Positions 1 to 9,184 of a stretch of 64,000 nucleotides of DNA are shown piece by piece. Source of the stretch: Flagellimonas sp. S3867 (GTDB taxonomy: Bacteria > Bacteroidota > Bacteroidia > Flavobacteriales > Flavobacteriaceae); NCBI RefSeq assembly GCF_014698935.1, contig NZ_JACVMN010000003.1, positions 240,490 to 304,489 on the forward strand. The letters are read 5' to 3'. The notes beneath the pieces are model-generated. The model saw only the letters and a list, made by a program, of their open reading frames with translations. It searched no databases and was not told the DNA's origin. Both the position numbers and the translations under genes were made by a program. Numbering within the stretch: position 1 is the first letter of the stretch; each line of letters opens with the position of its first letter.

Positions 1-1
1 T

Positions 2-1147
2 AAGATCAAAGAAGGTCTTGCTGCAATGAACCTTTTGGTTGAAGATTGGGGTGGTAAAATACAATCCCATGACATTTCAGCTAAAACAGGAGAAGGTGTT
101 AAAGAACTCTTGGAAAAAGTGCTGTTGGAAGCTGAGCTTTTGGAGTTAAAAGCGAACCCTGACCGTTTGGCAACAGGTACCGTGGTAGAAGCATTTTTGG
201 ATAAAGGCCGAGGGTATGTTTCCACGATTTTAGTGCAAACCGGTACTTTGGAGATAGGAGATTATGTATTGGCAGGAACTTGCAGTGGTAAAGTAAAGGC
301 CATGCAGGATGAACGCGGGAATAATATCGAGAAAGCTGGACCGGCAACACCAATTTCAATTTTAGGATTGGATGGAGCACCACAAGCAGGTGACAGGTTC
401 AATGTGTTGGAAGATGAACGCGAAGCAAAACAAATTGCTACAAAGCGTTCCCAATTGCAACGTGAGCAATCTGTAAGAACGCAGCGTCATATCACACTGG
501 ATGAAATTGGTAGAAGGATAGCGCTTGGCGACTTCCAGGAACTAAATATTATCCTTAAAGGTGATGTGGATGGATCTGTTGAGGCATTAACGGATTCTTT
601 CCAGAAATTGTCCACCGATGAGATTCAGGTCAATATCATACACAAAGGAGTTGGCGCAATCACCGAATCAGATGTATTGTTGGCTAGTGCCTCCGATGCA
701 ATTATTATCGGATTTAATGTGAGACCAATGGGTAATGCCAGAGCAGTTGCTGATAAGGAGGAAATTGATATCAGAATGTACTCCATTATCTATGATGCCA
801 TCAATGACCTTAAGGATGCGATGGAAGGAATGTTGTCTCCAGAAATGAAAGAAGAGATAACAGGTAATGCTGAAATCAGGGAAACTTTCAAAATTTCAAA
901 AATCGGTACCATTGCCGGTTGTATGGTTACCACTGGTAAAATCTTTAGAAACTCTCAAATTCGTTTGATCAGAGATGGAGTGGTCATATTTACAGGCGAG
1001 CTTTCATCCCTTAAACGATTTAAAGATGATGTCAAAGAAGTGGCCAAAGGATATGACTGTGGATTGCAGGTCAAAAACTACAATGACATTAAAGAAGGTG
1101 ATATTGTAGAAGCCTTCCAGGAAGTGGCGGTCAAGAAAAAACTGTAA
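2..1147 (+). CDS. infB: Translation initiation factor IF-2, C-terminal part (5' end outside window)
   Basis: The reading frame is open to the left edge, so this is the 3' part of infB. IF-2 is a cytoplasmic GTPase that places initiator fMet-tRNA on the 30S subunit and promotes subunit joining. The visible part starts at the end of the G domain (the SAK motif of G5, in [10 protein letters not shown]), continues through the domain II barrel ([16 protein letters not shown]), the domain III linker and the C-terminal tRNA-binding barrel ([17 protein letters not shown]). The Walker A and G2-G4 motifs lie outside. The protein ends normally with VKKKL and TAA at 1145-1147, followed directly by a terminator. 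Identification is secure from continuous family-typical sequence. Confidence 0.97.
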   Translation, partial: KIKEGLAAMNLLVEDWGGKIQSHDISAKTGEGVKELLEKVLLEAELLELKANPDRLATGTVVEAFLDKGRGYVSTILVQTGTLEIGDYVLAGTCSGKVKAMQDERGNNIEKAGPATPISILGLDGAPQAGDRFNVLEDEREAKQIATKRSQLQREQSVRTQRHITLDEIGRRIALGDFQELNIILKGDVDGSVEALTDSFQKLSTDEIQVNIIHKGVGAITESDVLLASASDAIIIGFNVRPMGNARAVADKEEIDIRMYSIIYDAINDLKDAMEGMLSPEMKEEITGNAEIRETFKISKIGTIAGCMVTTGKIFRNSQIRLIRDGVVIFTGELSSLKRFKDDVKEVAKGYDCGLQVKNYNDIKEGDIVEAFQEVAVKKKL

Positions 1148-1162
1148 GCTTCATTTGAATAC

Positions 1163-1193
1163 AAAAAAAAGCCGCATTATGCGGCTTTTTTTT
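1163..1193. terminator. Bidirectional intrinsic terminator between infB and the SPOR gene
   Basis: A perfect GCCGCA/TGCGGC stem (1171-1185) with a small ATT-type loop is flanked by an A-run on the left (1163-1170) and a T-run on the right (1186-1193). It therefore works in either direction and serves two convergent genes. Confidence 0.9.
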
Positions 1194-1212
1194 GTGTAAG
1201 GTTTGTCAAACG

Positions 1213-1578
1213 TTACTTTCCTTCCGGTTTTAGAAGAATAGCTTCGGGATATTTTTTTCGTACTTCAAGATATTTGCGTTCCGCTTCAAGTTTTGTTTTG
1301 AATTTTCCCAATCGCACACGATAAGTGGGCGACTCAAATTCAATTTTAGAATACCAACCGGCAAAATCAATGTCCACTTTTGTTTTTAAATTTTGAGCCT
1401 TCTGATAGCTTCCAAATCCTACCTGAATTTGGTAAAAATCAGACTTGGAGTTGACCTCTGTGTATAATTTCAACAGCTCATCGATACGAGGGTCCTGTTC
1501 TATGGTAACGTTCCCTTCCTGAGCGGAAACCTGAAGCGTAAAACCAGTAAAAAGGGCTATATATACAAGGGTTTTCAT
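1213..1578 (-). CDS. Exported SPOR-domain protein
   Basis: A protein of 121 residues. The start is set at the ATG whose complement lies at 1576-1578, because it opens a good signal peptide (MKTLVYIALFTGFTLQVSAQ). A longer frame to 1650 would run through a promoter-like sequence. The C-terminal two thirds is a SPOR-type fold (FYQIQVGFGSYQKAQNLK, then YRVRLGKFKTKLEAERKY), a repeat that binds denuded peptidoglycan glycans in other bacteria. The protein probably sits in the periplasm or is anchored near the septum or wall. It is monocistronic, convergent with infB and divergent from the ACIII operon. The domain call is good; the cellular role is inferred. Confidence 0.82.
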   Translation of the reverse strand: MKTLVYIALFTGFTLQVSAQEGNVTIEQDPRIDELLKLYTEVNSKSDFYQIQVGFGSYQKAQNLKTKVDIDFAGWYSKIEFESPTYRVRLGKFKTKLEAERKYLEVRKKYPEAILLKPEGK

Positions 1579-1611
1579 AATCTTTGACCTCTTTTCTAAA
1601 TTGCGTTTGTA

Positions 1612-1639
1612 CAAATGTAATTTATTAAGTATTAAACAA
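1612..1639 (-). promoter_or_regulatory. Flavobacterial-type promoter for the SPOR gene
   Basis: Read on the minus strand, a TTG (1639-1637) is separated by 17 bases from TACATTTG (1619-1612), an exact match to the flavobacterial -7 element TAnnTTTG. Transcription would start near 1605, about 27 bases before the ATG at 1578, which supports the short start. Confidence 0.6.
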
Positions 1640-1692
1640 GAGAAATGCATATTATTTAGAACGCTTATAAATTATATATTATAAATACCTTA

Positions 1693-1726
1693 ACATTTTA
1701 AAAAATGTGGCTATGTTGTACTTTTG
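1693..1726 (+). promoter_or_regulatory. Promoter and perfect dyad upstream of the ACIII/oxidase operon
   Basis: TACTTTTG at 1719-1726 matches the -7 consensus TAnnTTTG exactly. No clear TTG is found at -33. In that place lies a perfect inverted repeat, ACATTTT (1693-1699) and AAAATGT (1702-1708). A regulator binding the dyad could activate or repress the operon; this is inference. The leader to the actA ATG at 1813 would be about 80 bases. Confidence 0.5.
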
Positions 1727-1812
1727 TGTCCGATTTTGGGCCGTTTAAAGCTATTGTTCTCAATATCAATGGAAATAACCGTGCCAAAGATTTCGATAGA
1801 AATTTCGTTAAT

Positions 1813-3147
1813 ATGAAAAAGGTTTTATACCGCCATCTATTTTCTAAAGTTTTAGGTTTATCCCTCCTATTTTTTTCCGTTTCATTTTATGCGCAAGAAG
1901 AAGCTGCAGAAGCTTCTGGTGGCGATGTAGCCAAAGGAAAGCAGCTCTTTAATCAGAATTGCGCTGCTTGTCACTCGTTGGACCGAAAAATGACCGGGCC
2001 TGCATTGGCAAATGTTGAAGCAAGATTGTCTGAGGACGAAGGATTGGACAAAGAATGGCTCTATACTTGGATTAAGAATAGCCCGGGAATGATTAAATCT
2101 GGGGATGCATATGCCAACAAGATTTATGCTGAGTACAACCAAGCGGCCATGACGGCATTTCCAACGCTGTCCAATCAAGATATGGATGATATCCTGGCCT
2201 ATACTGCCGCTCCTCCACCTGCTCCTGCCGTTGTTGTAACAGCTGACGGAGGTGATGGTTCTGCTGAAGATTCTTCCGGTATTTCAAACGAGATTATCCT
2301 AGGAGCACTTGCCTTGGTTTTTGGTCTGTTGGTCATTATGTTGATTTTGGTGAACAGGACCTTAAGACGAATTGCAGAAGCGAACGGTGTGGCTGTTGAG
2401 AAGGAACAGGCTGAAAAAAGAGTTCCAATTTGGAAAGCTTTTGCGCAAAACCAATTTTTGGTTTTGGTCACTGCAATCTTTTTGCTATTGGCAAGCGGTT
2501 ATTTTGCTTACGGATGGATGATGCAAGTAGGTGTTGATCAAGGTTACGCACCGGTACAGCCAATTCACTATTCACATAAAATCCATGCTGGGGATAACAA
2601 AATAGAATGTAAATACTGCCACTCTTCAGCAAGAGTTTCAAAAACATCGGGCATACCAGCATTGAATGTGTGTATGAACTGCCATAAATCTATATATGAG
2701 TACAAAGGAAATCCAGAAGGACCTAGTGCTGAAGATTTGGCAAATGGATATACCAATGAATTCTACACGGGTGAAATCAAGAAATTGTACAAAGCCGTTG
2801 GATGGGATGAGGATGAACAAGAATACACCGGTGAAACACAACCTGTTGAATGGGTAAGAGTGCATAACCTGCCAGATTTCGCATATTTCAATCACTCGCA
2901 GCACGTTTCAGTTGCTGGAATCGAATGCCAAACCTGTCACGGTCCTGTTGAGGAAATGGAAGTCATGGAGCAGTTTGCCCCGTTGACCATGGGATGGTGT
3001 ATCAACTGTCACAGGGAAACCAATGTGAAAATGGAAGGCAATGAATACTACGAATCCATTCATGCAGAACTTTCCAAAAAATATGGTGTAGAGCAGCTTA
3101 CCGCTGCCATGATGGGTGGTTTGGAATGTGGTAAATGTCACTATTAA
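1813..3147 (+). CDS. actA: ACIII subunit ActA, multiheme c-type cytochrome with N-terminal monoheme domain
   Basis: A protein of 444 residues. The ATG at 1813 was chosen because it begins a signal peptide (MKKVLYRHLFSKVLGLSLLF) and lies downstream of a promoter-like -7 box; the frame remains open to 1705. Six CxxCH heme sites are visible. One is in an N-terminal class I cytochrome domain (CAACH, residue 50). The other five are CKYCH (266), CMNCH (287), CQTCH (372), CINCH (396) and CGKCH (439). Two membrane helices (about 158-180 and 215-240) separate the two parts. In alternative complex III, ActA is the pentaheme subunit passing electrons from quinol oxidation towards the oxidase. It is first gene of the act-cox operon. 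Confidence 0.92.
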   Translation: MKKVLYRHLFSKVLGLSLLFFSVSFYAQEEAAEASGGDVAKGKQLFNQNCAACHSLDRKMTGPALANVEARLSEDEGLDKEWLYTWIKNSPGMIKSGDAYANKIYAEYNQAAMTAFPTLSNQDMDDILAYTAAPPPAPAVVVTADGGDGSAEDSSGISNEIILGALALVFGLLVIMLILVNRTLRRIAEANGVAVEKEQAEKRVPIWKAFAQNQFLVLVTAIFLLLASGYFAYGWMMQVGVDQGYAPVQPIHYSHKIHAGDNKIECKYCHSSARVSKTSGIPALNVCMNCHKSIYEYKGNPEGPSAEDLANGYTNEFYTGEIKKLYKAVGWDEDEQEYTGETQPVEWVRVHNLPDFAYFNHSQHVSVAGIECQTCHGPVEEMEVMEQFAPLTMGWCINCHRETNVKMEGNEYYESIHAELSKKYGVEQLTAAMMGGLECGKCHY

Positions 3148-3179
3148 GAATTAAAAGAAGATAATCTCAGATATATCGT

Positions 3180-6100
3180 ATGGCATCAAACAAAAAATAT
3201 TGGAAAAGCGAAGCGGAGTTAAATCCGAACGATTCCATTGTTGAGACGCTAAGACAAAACGAATTTTCGGAAGAAATCCCTGTTGATGAGTTTTTGGGAG
3301 ATAAGGAAAACCTATCTGCTTCAACTACCAATAGAAGGGATTTTCTAAAGTATGTTGGGTTCAGTACTGCTGCCGCTACCGTGGCTGCATGTGAGGGACC
3401 TGTCCATAAGTCCATTCCATATGTGGTGCAACCTGATACCATAGTACCAGGAGTTGCCAACTACTATGCAACTACAATAGCTGATGGATTTGACTTCGCC
3501 AGCATTTTGGTGAAGACAAGAGAAGGCAGGCCAATCAAAATTGAGAACAATACCGAAGCCAAGATAGGCGGAAGTGCCAATGCACGTGTTCAAGCATCTG
3601 TGTTGACACTATATGATAGCAAAAGGGTCCAAGGACCGATGGCTAATGGGGAGCCTATGGATTGGAAAGATTTGGATAACAGAATTAAAGGAGGCTTGAC
3701 GGCTTCCAAGAATTCTGGCAAACAAATCGTTTTGTTAACCCAAACCTATGCAAGCCCTTCAACAGATAAATTGATTGCTGAGTTTAAAGCTGAGTTTGGT
3801 GATAACGTAAACCATGTAATATACGATGCAATTTCGGAAGATGCAGCACTGAATGCATTCAATGCCGCCTATGGAGAAAGAGCTTTGGCGGATTATGATT
3901 TTGAGAAAGCTGATGTTATCATCTCCTTCGGAGCGGATTTCTTAGGAGATTGGCAAGGTGGTGGATATGATAGTGGTTATGCTAAAGGACGTGTTCCAAA
4001 AAATGGAAAAATGTCCAAGCACATCCAATTAGAATCCAATATGTCACTTTCGGGGGCAAATGCAGATAAGCGTTACCCGATGTCACCTACCCAGCAAAAA
4101 ATAGCTTTGGCCAAATTATATGGCAAGCTTAATGGAACTAATGTAGGTGGCGGAACTTCCGATGTAGATGAAGCGGTTGAAAATATTGCTTCGCAAATCA
4201 AAAAAGCGGGAAACAAAGCTGTTGTGGTTACCGGCCTCAACGATATTAATGCACAAACTGTAGTTTTAGCAATAAACAAATTATTGGGTAGTGCGGCCTT
4301 TGATGTTGAAAGCCCTAAATATGTTCGTCAAGGTGATATTGCCAAAGTGAACAAGCTGGTTTCTGATATGAATGCCGGTCGTGTAGGAGCTTTGATTATC
4401 GATGGTGCCAACCCCGTGTACTCATTGCCAAATGCAGCTGATTTTGTTGCTGGTCTTGATAAGGTGGATGTTTCCGTAAGCTTTGCTTTCAATAATGATG
4501 AAACAGCCCAGTCCGCTGGATATGTAGCCGCCGCTTCCCATTACTTGGAATCTTGGGGCGATGCGCAATTGAAAAAAGGACAATACAGTTTAATGCAGCC
4601 TGCAATTCGCGAGTTGTTTGATACTAGACAATTTCAAACAGCCCTGTTAACATGGATGGGTAGTGATAAAACCTACTATGAATACATTAAAGAAAATTGG
4701 AATACTGCGATTCTGCAAGGCGATGATTGGAACAAAGCTTTACAAGATGGTGTTTTTGCGGCTACAGCAAGTGCTGAGGTTGCAGAGGAGCCAGTTGTTG
4801 TTCCTGCTGAAACAGAAGAAGAGCAGTCTGAAATTGTTCCGATTGCATCCTCAATAAGATCATTGATCAATGCTACCAGCCAAGGAACCGAATTGGTATT
4901 GTACTCCAAAGTAGGTATGGGAGATGGTCGTCAGGCCAATAACCCTTGGTTACAAGAATTCCCCGATCCAATATCAAGGGCTTCTTGGGATAACTATGTT
5001 ACCGTTTCCAAGGCTGATGCTGAAGCATTGGAGCTGGAAAATTATAATGTAGCCAATGGCGGATTGAATGGAAGCTACGTAAATCTTACCGTGAATGGTA
5101 CTGTTTTGGAAAATGTTCCAGTTATCATTCAGCCCGGTCAGGCAAACGGAACCGTAGGGCTTTCATTCGGATATGGTAGACAGGCCGGAATGAAGACTGA
5201 ATTGGCAACCGGTGTAAATGCCTATACCTTATATAATAACTTTTCCGATGTACAGTCGGTGAGCATGGAAAAAACTGCTGGAGAACACGAGTTTGCATGT
5301 GTGCAGTTGCATAATACGTTGATGGGACGTGGTGATATCATCAAGGAAACAACCTTGGAGATATTCAATACCAAGGATCATGATGAGTGGAACCATATGC
5401 CACAAGTTTCTTTGAACCATCAGGAAATTCCGGTGACCTCACCAGATGCTGATCTTTGGGAAGAATTTGATCGTTCCATTGGGCACCACTTTAATTTATC
5501 AATCGACTTGAATGCCTGTACCGGTTGTGGTGCATGTGTAATTGCTTGTCACGCAGAGAACAACGTTCCTGTGGTTGGTAAGGAAGAGGTTAGAAAATCC
5601 AGAGACATGCACTGGTTGCGTATCGATAGATATTATTCATCCGAAGAGACCTTTGAGCAGGACGATGAGAAGAAAGATGGAATGGATGGTCTTTGGGGAG
5701 ACAATGGTTCTTTAGGAGGCTTTCAAGAAATGGAAGATGCTGCAGCTAACCCACAGGTTGCTTTTCAGCCCGTAATGTGTCAGCACTGTAACCATGCTCC
5801 TTGCGAAACCGTTTGTCCTGTAGCCGCTACCTCACATGGCAGACAAGGTCAAAACCAAATGGCATACAACCGTTGCGTAGGTACAAGATATTGTGCAAAC
5901 AACTGCCCATACAAAGTACGAAGGTTCAACTGGTTTTTATACTCTGATAATGATGAGTTTGACTTTAATATGAATAATGACCTTGGTAAAATGGTCATTA
6001 ATCCAGATGTGAATGTTCGATCTAGAGGGGTTATGGAAAAATGCTCCATGTGTATCCAAATGACGCAGAAAACCATTTTAGATGCCAAGCGAGAAGGGCG

Positions 6101-6302
6101 AACCGTTAAAGATGGTGAGTTCCAGACGGCATGTTCAGCTGCTTGTAGCAGTGGAGCTATGATATTTGGAGATATCAACGATAAAGAAAGTAAGATTGCC
6201 GAGTTGAAGGAAGATGATAGAATGTACCATTTGTTAGAACATGTGGGCACAAAACCAAATGTGTTCTACCATGTTAAAGTAAGAAACACCAACGAGGCTT
6301 AA
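3180..6302 (+). CDS. actB: ACIII subunit ActB, molybdopterin-oxidoreductase-like/iron-sulfur fusion
   Basis: A protein of 1040 residues. An atypical TAT-like region is near residues 51-75 (NRRDFLKYVGF, followed by AAATVAAC). A long molybdopterin-oxidoreductase-like domain follows, which in known ACIII complexes carries no metal cofactor. The C-terminal part is a ferredoxin-type subunit with four Cys clusters: CTGCGACVIAC (about 780), CQHCNHAPCETVC (867), CVGTRYCANNC (899), and CSMC plus CSAAC (955-990). The Cx5C spacing in the third motif is typical of this family. The protein faces the periplasm and forms the Fe-S wire of quinol oxidation. It follows actA by 32 bases. Confidence 0.95.
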   Translation: MASNKKYWKSEAELNPNDSIVETLRQNEFSEEIPVDEFLGDKENLSASTTNRRDFLKYVGFSTAAATVAACEGPVHKSIPYVVQPDTIVPGVANYYATTIADGFDFASILVKTREGRPIKIENNTEAKIGGSANARVQASVLTLYDSKRVQGPMANGEPMDWKDLDNRIKGGLTASKNSGKQIVLLTQTYASPSTDKLIAEFKAEFGDNVNHVIYDAISEDAALNAFNAAYGERALADYDFEKADVIISFGADFLGDWQGGGYDSGYAKGRVPKNGKMSKHIQLESNMSLSGANADKRYPMSPTQQKIALAKLYGKLNGTNVGGGTSDVDEAVENIASQIKKAGNKAVVVTGLNDINAQTVVLAINKLLGSAAFDVESPKYVRQGDIAKVNKLVSDMNAGRVGALIIDGANPVYSLPNAADFVAGLDKVDVSVSFAFNNDETAQSAGYVAAASHYLESWGDAQLKKGQYSLMQPAIRELFDTRQFQTALLTWMGSDKTYYEYIKENWNTAILQGDDWNKALQDGVFAATASAEVAEEPVVVPAETEEEQSEIVPIASSIRSLINATSQGTELVLYSKVGMGDGRQANNPWLQEFPDPISRASWDNYVTVSKADAEALELENYNVANGGLNGSYVNLTVNGTVLENVPVIIQPGQANGTVGLSFGYGRQAGMKTELATGVNAYTLYNNFSDVQSVSMEKTAGEHEFACVQLHNTLMGRGDIIKETTLEIFNTKDHDEWNHMPQVSLNHQEIPVTSPDADLWEEFDRSIGHHFNLSIDLNACTGCGACVIACHAENNVPVVGKEEVRKSRDMHWLRIDRYYSSEETFEQDDEKKDGMDGLWGDNGSLGGFQEMEDAAANPQVAFQPVMCQHCNHAPCETVCPVAATSHGRQGQNQMAYNRCVGTRYCANNCPYKVRRFNWFLYSDNDEFDFNMNNDLGKMVINPDVNVRSRGVMEKCSMCIQMTQKTILDAKREGRTVKDGEFQTACSAACSSGAMIFGDINDKESKIAELKEDDRMYHLLEHVGTKPNVFYHVKVRNTNEA

Positions 6303-6336
6303 TCAATAAATAAAAGAAGTAACTAGAAGATAAATT

Positions 6337-8064
6337 ATGGCGTCGCATTACGAAGCACCTATTCGAAAGCCCTTAGTACTTGGAGATAAAGGATACCATG
6401 ATGTTACTGTGGATATTGCCGCTCCTGTTGAAGGAAAGGCGAACAAACATTGGTGGATTGTCTTCACCATTGCCCTGGTAGCGTTTCTTTGGGGTATAGG
6501 ATGTATCATTTATACCATATCCACAGGTATTGGGGTTTGGGGTCTTAACAAGACCGTCAACTGGGCCTGGGATATTACAAACTTTGTATGGTGGGTAGGT
6601 ATTGGTCACGCAGGAACGCTGATTTCAGCGGTTTTGCTATTGTTCAGGCAGAAATGGAGAATGGCCATCAACCGTTCCGCAGAGGCAATGACCATATTTT
6701 CCGTTATCCAGGCAGGTTTGTTCCCAATTATTCACATGGGTCGTCCTTGGTTGGCCTATTGGGTACTTCCAATTCCAAACCAGTTTGGATCTTTATGGGT
6801 AAACTTTAACTCACCCTTACTTTGGGACGTATTCGCGATTTCAACATACCTTTCCGTTTCAATGGTATTCTGGTGGACAGGATTGCTTCCTGATTTTGCC
6901 ATGATTCGTGACAGGGCGGTAAAACCTTTCCAAAAGAAAATATATAGCCTTTTAAGCTTTGGTTGGACAGGTAGAGCCAAAGATTGGCAGCGTTTTGAAG
7001 AAGTTTCCTTGGTATTGGCAGGTTTGGCCACGCCATTGGTACTTTCAGTACACACTATTGTATCCTTTGACTTTGCCACATCAGTAATTCCAGGATGGCA
7101 CACAACCATCTTCCCGCCTTACTTTGTTGCTGGGGCAATTTTCTCCGGATTTGCCATGGTGCAGACACTTCTCATTATTATGAGAAAAGTGTGTAACCTT
7201 GAAGCCTATATCACCGTGCAGCATATCGAATTAATGAACATCGTGATCATGATTACAGGTTCCATCGTTGGATGTGCCTATATCACGGAGTTATTCATCG
7301 CTTGGTATTCTGGAGTTGAATATGAACAATATGCATTCTTGAACAGGGCTACAGGACCTTACTGGTGGGCTTATTGGTCCATGATGACCTGTAACGTGTT
7401 CTCTCCACAATTTATGTGGTTCAAAAAATTGCGTACCAGTATCATGTTCTCATTCTTTATCTCCATTGTAGTAAACATTGGAATGTGGTTTGAGCGATTT
7501 GTTATTATTGTTACCTCCTTGCACAGGGATTATTTGCCATCTTCTTGGACTATGTTCTCCCCAACATTTATCGATATCGGAATCTTCATTGGAACCATCG
7601 GTTTCTTCTTTGTACTTTTCTTGCTGTACTCCAGAACATTCCCGGTAATTGCTCAGGCCGAGGTAAAATCGATTTTGAAATCCTCTGGAGAACGATTCAA
7701 AAATTTACGTGATGCAGGAAAACCCTTGTACCAAACGCCATCAAAAGGTGGGGCAATAACAGAAAAAGCAGCTTCAAAAGAAGAAAATTCTGGGGCGGAC
7801 ACAGCAAAAGTTTCCTCTTTATTGGATTCCATTGGAACGTTTGATGCGGATACCGAAACTGCTGACGATTTGAAAAAAGTAAAAGGAATTGGTCCACAAA
7901 TGGAGCAGACCTTGAACCAAATTGGGATTTTTACTTTCGCACAAGTAAGCAAAATGACCGAAAAAGAATATGATTTGTTGGATTCAATCACTGGTTCGTT
8001 CCCAGGTAGGGCGCAACGTGATGATTGGGCAGGACAGGCTAAAAAATTAAACGATAAAAAGTAA
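6337..8064 (+). CDS. actC: ACIII subunit ActC, NrfD-like membrane subunit with C-terminal HhH tail
   Basis: A protein of 575 residues. Residues 1-450 form the NrfD/PsrC-type integral membrane quinol-binding subunit with about ten helices (for example WWIVFTIALVAFLWGIG and WVGIGHAGTLISAVLLL). After the last helix comes a linker rich in Lys, Ser and Glu, then residues about 510-575 look like a helix-hairpin-helix module (DDLKKVKGIGPQMEQTL, then GIFTFAQVSKMTEKE). Such a tail is not part of the core NrfD fold. It should be cytoplasmic if the helix count is right. The next gene starts two bases after the stop, so translation is probably coupled. Confidence 0.93.
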   Translation: MASHYEAPIRKPLVLGDKGYHDVTVDIAAPVEGKANKHWWIVFTIALVAFLWGIGCIIYTISTGIGVWGLNKTVNWAWDITNFVWWVGIGHAGTLISAVLLLFRQKWRMAINRSAEAMTIFSVIQAGLFPIIHMGRPWLAYWVLPIPNQFGSLWVNFNSPLLWDVFAISTYLSVSMVFWWTGLLPDFAMIRDRAVKPFQKKIYSLLSFGWTGRAKDWQRFEEVSLVLAGLATPLVLSVHTIVSFDFATSVIPGWHTTIFPPYFVAGAIFSGFAMVQTLLIIMRKVCNLEAYITVQHIELMNIVIMITGSIVGCAYITELFIAWYSGVEYEQYAFLNRATGPYWWAYWSMMTCNVFSPQFMWFKKLRTSIMFSFFISIVVNIGMWFERFVIIVTSLHRDYLPSSWTMFSPTFIDIGIFIGTIGFFFVLFLLYSRTFPVIAQAEVKSILKSSGERFKNLRDAGKPLYQTPSKGGAITEKAASKEENSGADTAKVSSLLDSIGTFDADTETADDLKKVKGIGPQMEQTLNQIGIFTFAQVSKMTEKEYDLLDSITGSFPGRAQRDDWAGQAKKLNDKK

Positions 8065-8066
8065 TT

Positions 8067-8594
8067 ATGGCATCAAAAGTTATACAGGCACTTTATAATG
8101 ATGATGATGTGTTGATGCATGCCGTAAAAAAGGTAAGGGCAGAGCACCATCATATAGAAGAGGTGTATACCCCTTTCCCAGTGCACGGTTTAGACAAGGC
8201 GATGGGCTTGGATGATACCCGAATAGCTATTACCTCATTTATGTATGGTTGTTTAGGACTTATTGTGTCCATTGTGATGATGAACTACATCATGATTGCC
8301 GATTGGCCTCAGGATATCGGTGGTAAGCCAAGTTTTACGTATTTGGAAAACATGCCAGCATTTGTTCCCATTATGTTTGAAATGACAGTTTTCTTTGCGG
8401 CTCACCTAATGGTGATCACATTTTATCTTAGAAGTAGAATGTGGCCGTTCAAAAAAGCCGAAAATCCAGATGTAAGAACTACCGATGACCATTTTTTAAT
8501 GGAAATTGGACTAGGGGACAATGAAAAAGAATTGACAGCACTATTGTGGGAAACAGGAGCTGTAGAAATAAATGTTACAGAAAAGGAGTCGTAA
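8067..8594 (+). CDS. actD: ACIII subunit ActD (DUF3341)
   Basis: A protein of 175 residues with two membrane helices (about 52-73 and 93-115). An N-terminal soluble part contains the family pattern YTPFPVHGLD, followed by YGCLGLIVSI. In ACIII, ActD is a small membrane subunit without cofactors that packs against ActC. The gene starts two bases after actC and ends three bases before actE, as expected for a coupled operon. Family assignment rests on DUF3341-like sequence and on order. Confidence 0.93.
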   Translation: MASKVIQALYNDDDVLMHAVKKVRAEHHHIEEVYTPFPVHGLDKAMGLDDTRIAITSFMYGCLGLIVSIVMMNYIMIADWPQDIGGKPSFTYLENMPAFVPIMFEMTVFFAAHLMVITFYLRSRMWPFKKAENPDVRTTDDHFLMEIGLGDNEKELTALLWETGAVEINVTEKES

Positions 8595-8597
8595 AAT

Positions 8598-9167
8598 ATG
8601 AAGCATTTAGGTAAAATAAGTGTTGTCTTGGTTTTGGTCCTTTCTTTTACGGCTTGTGCCGATAAGAACAATCCAAACTACCAATATATGCCAAACATGT
8701 ACGAACCAGTGGGTTATGAAACCTACCAAGGGGTCGATAATGGTTTGTTTCCCCAAGGTACAGAAGCTATGCTTCCTGTCGAAAACACCATTCCAAGAGG
8801 GTATTTACCATACAAGTTTGAAAATACCTTAGAAGGAAAAGAGTTGGCAAGACTGGAGCCAAGTCCGTTGGATTCATTGCAAAGCGAATCCAATTTGGCA
8901 AAAGGAAAAGAATTATATGATATTTATTGCGCAATCTGTCACGGACCAAAGGGAAAAGGACAAGGTACTTTGGTAAAGCGTGAAAAAATATTGGGAGTTC
9001 CAAGTTACGATGATGTTGCACGTAATATCACTGTTGGTACTACGTATCATACCATCTATTATGGACTGAACTCCATGGGATCCTATGCCGCCCAGTTGGC
9101 CAATGAAGAAGAGATGTGGCAAGTATCCGAATACGTGATGAAGTTAAAGGAAGATCTAACAAAATAA
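8598..9167 (+). CDS. actE: ACIII subunit ActE, monoheme cytochrome c lipoprotein
   Basis: A protein of 189 residues with a lipoprotein signal (LSFTAC, Cys20), so it is anchored on the periplasmic face. One heme c site, CAICH, lies at residues 111-115, and a Met in the segment GLNSMGSY is a candidate distal ligand. In ACIII, ActE supplies the single-heme cytochrome that hands electrons onwards. With the six sites in ActA, this ACIII would carry seven c hemes. Position between actD and actF matches the family order. Confidence 0.93.
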   Translation: MKHLGKISVVLVLVLSFTACADKNNPNYQYMPNMYEPVGYETYQGVDNGLFPQGTEAMLPVENTIPRGYLPYKFENTLEGKELARLEPSPLDSLQSESNLAKGKELYDIYCAICHGPKGKGQGTLVKREKILGVPSYDDVARNITVGTTYHTIYYGLNSMGSYAAQLANEEEMWQVSEYVMKLKEDLTK

Positions 9168-9184
9168 TTGGATAAGAGCATACT

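Noticed and set aside
1705..1812. ATG at 1705 as start of actA
   Set aside because: It lies upstream of the promoter -7 box at 1719 and would bury the signal peptide behind 36 unrelated residues.
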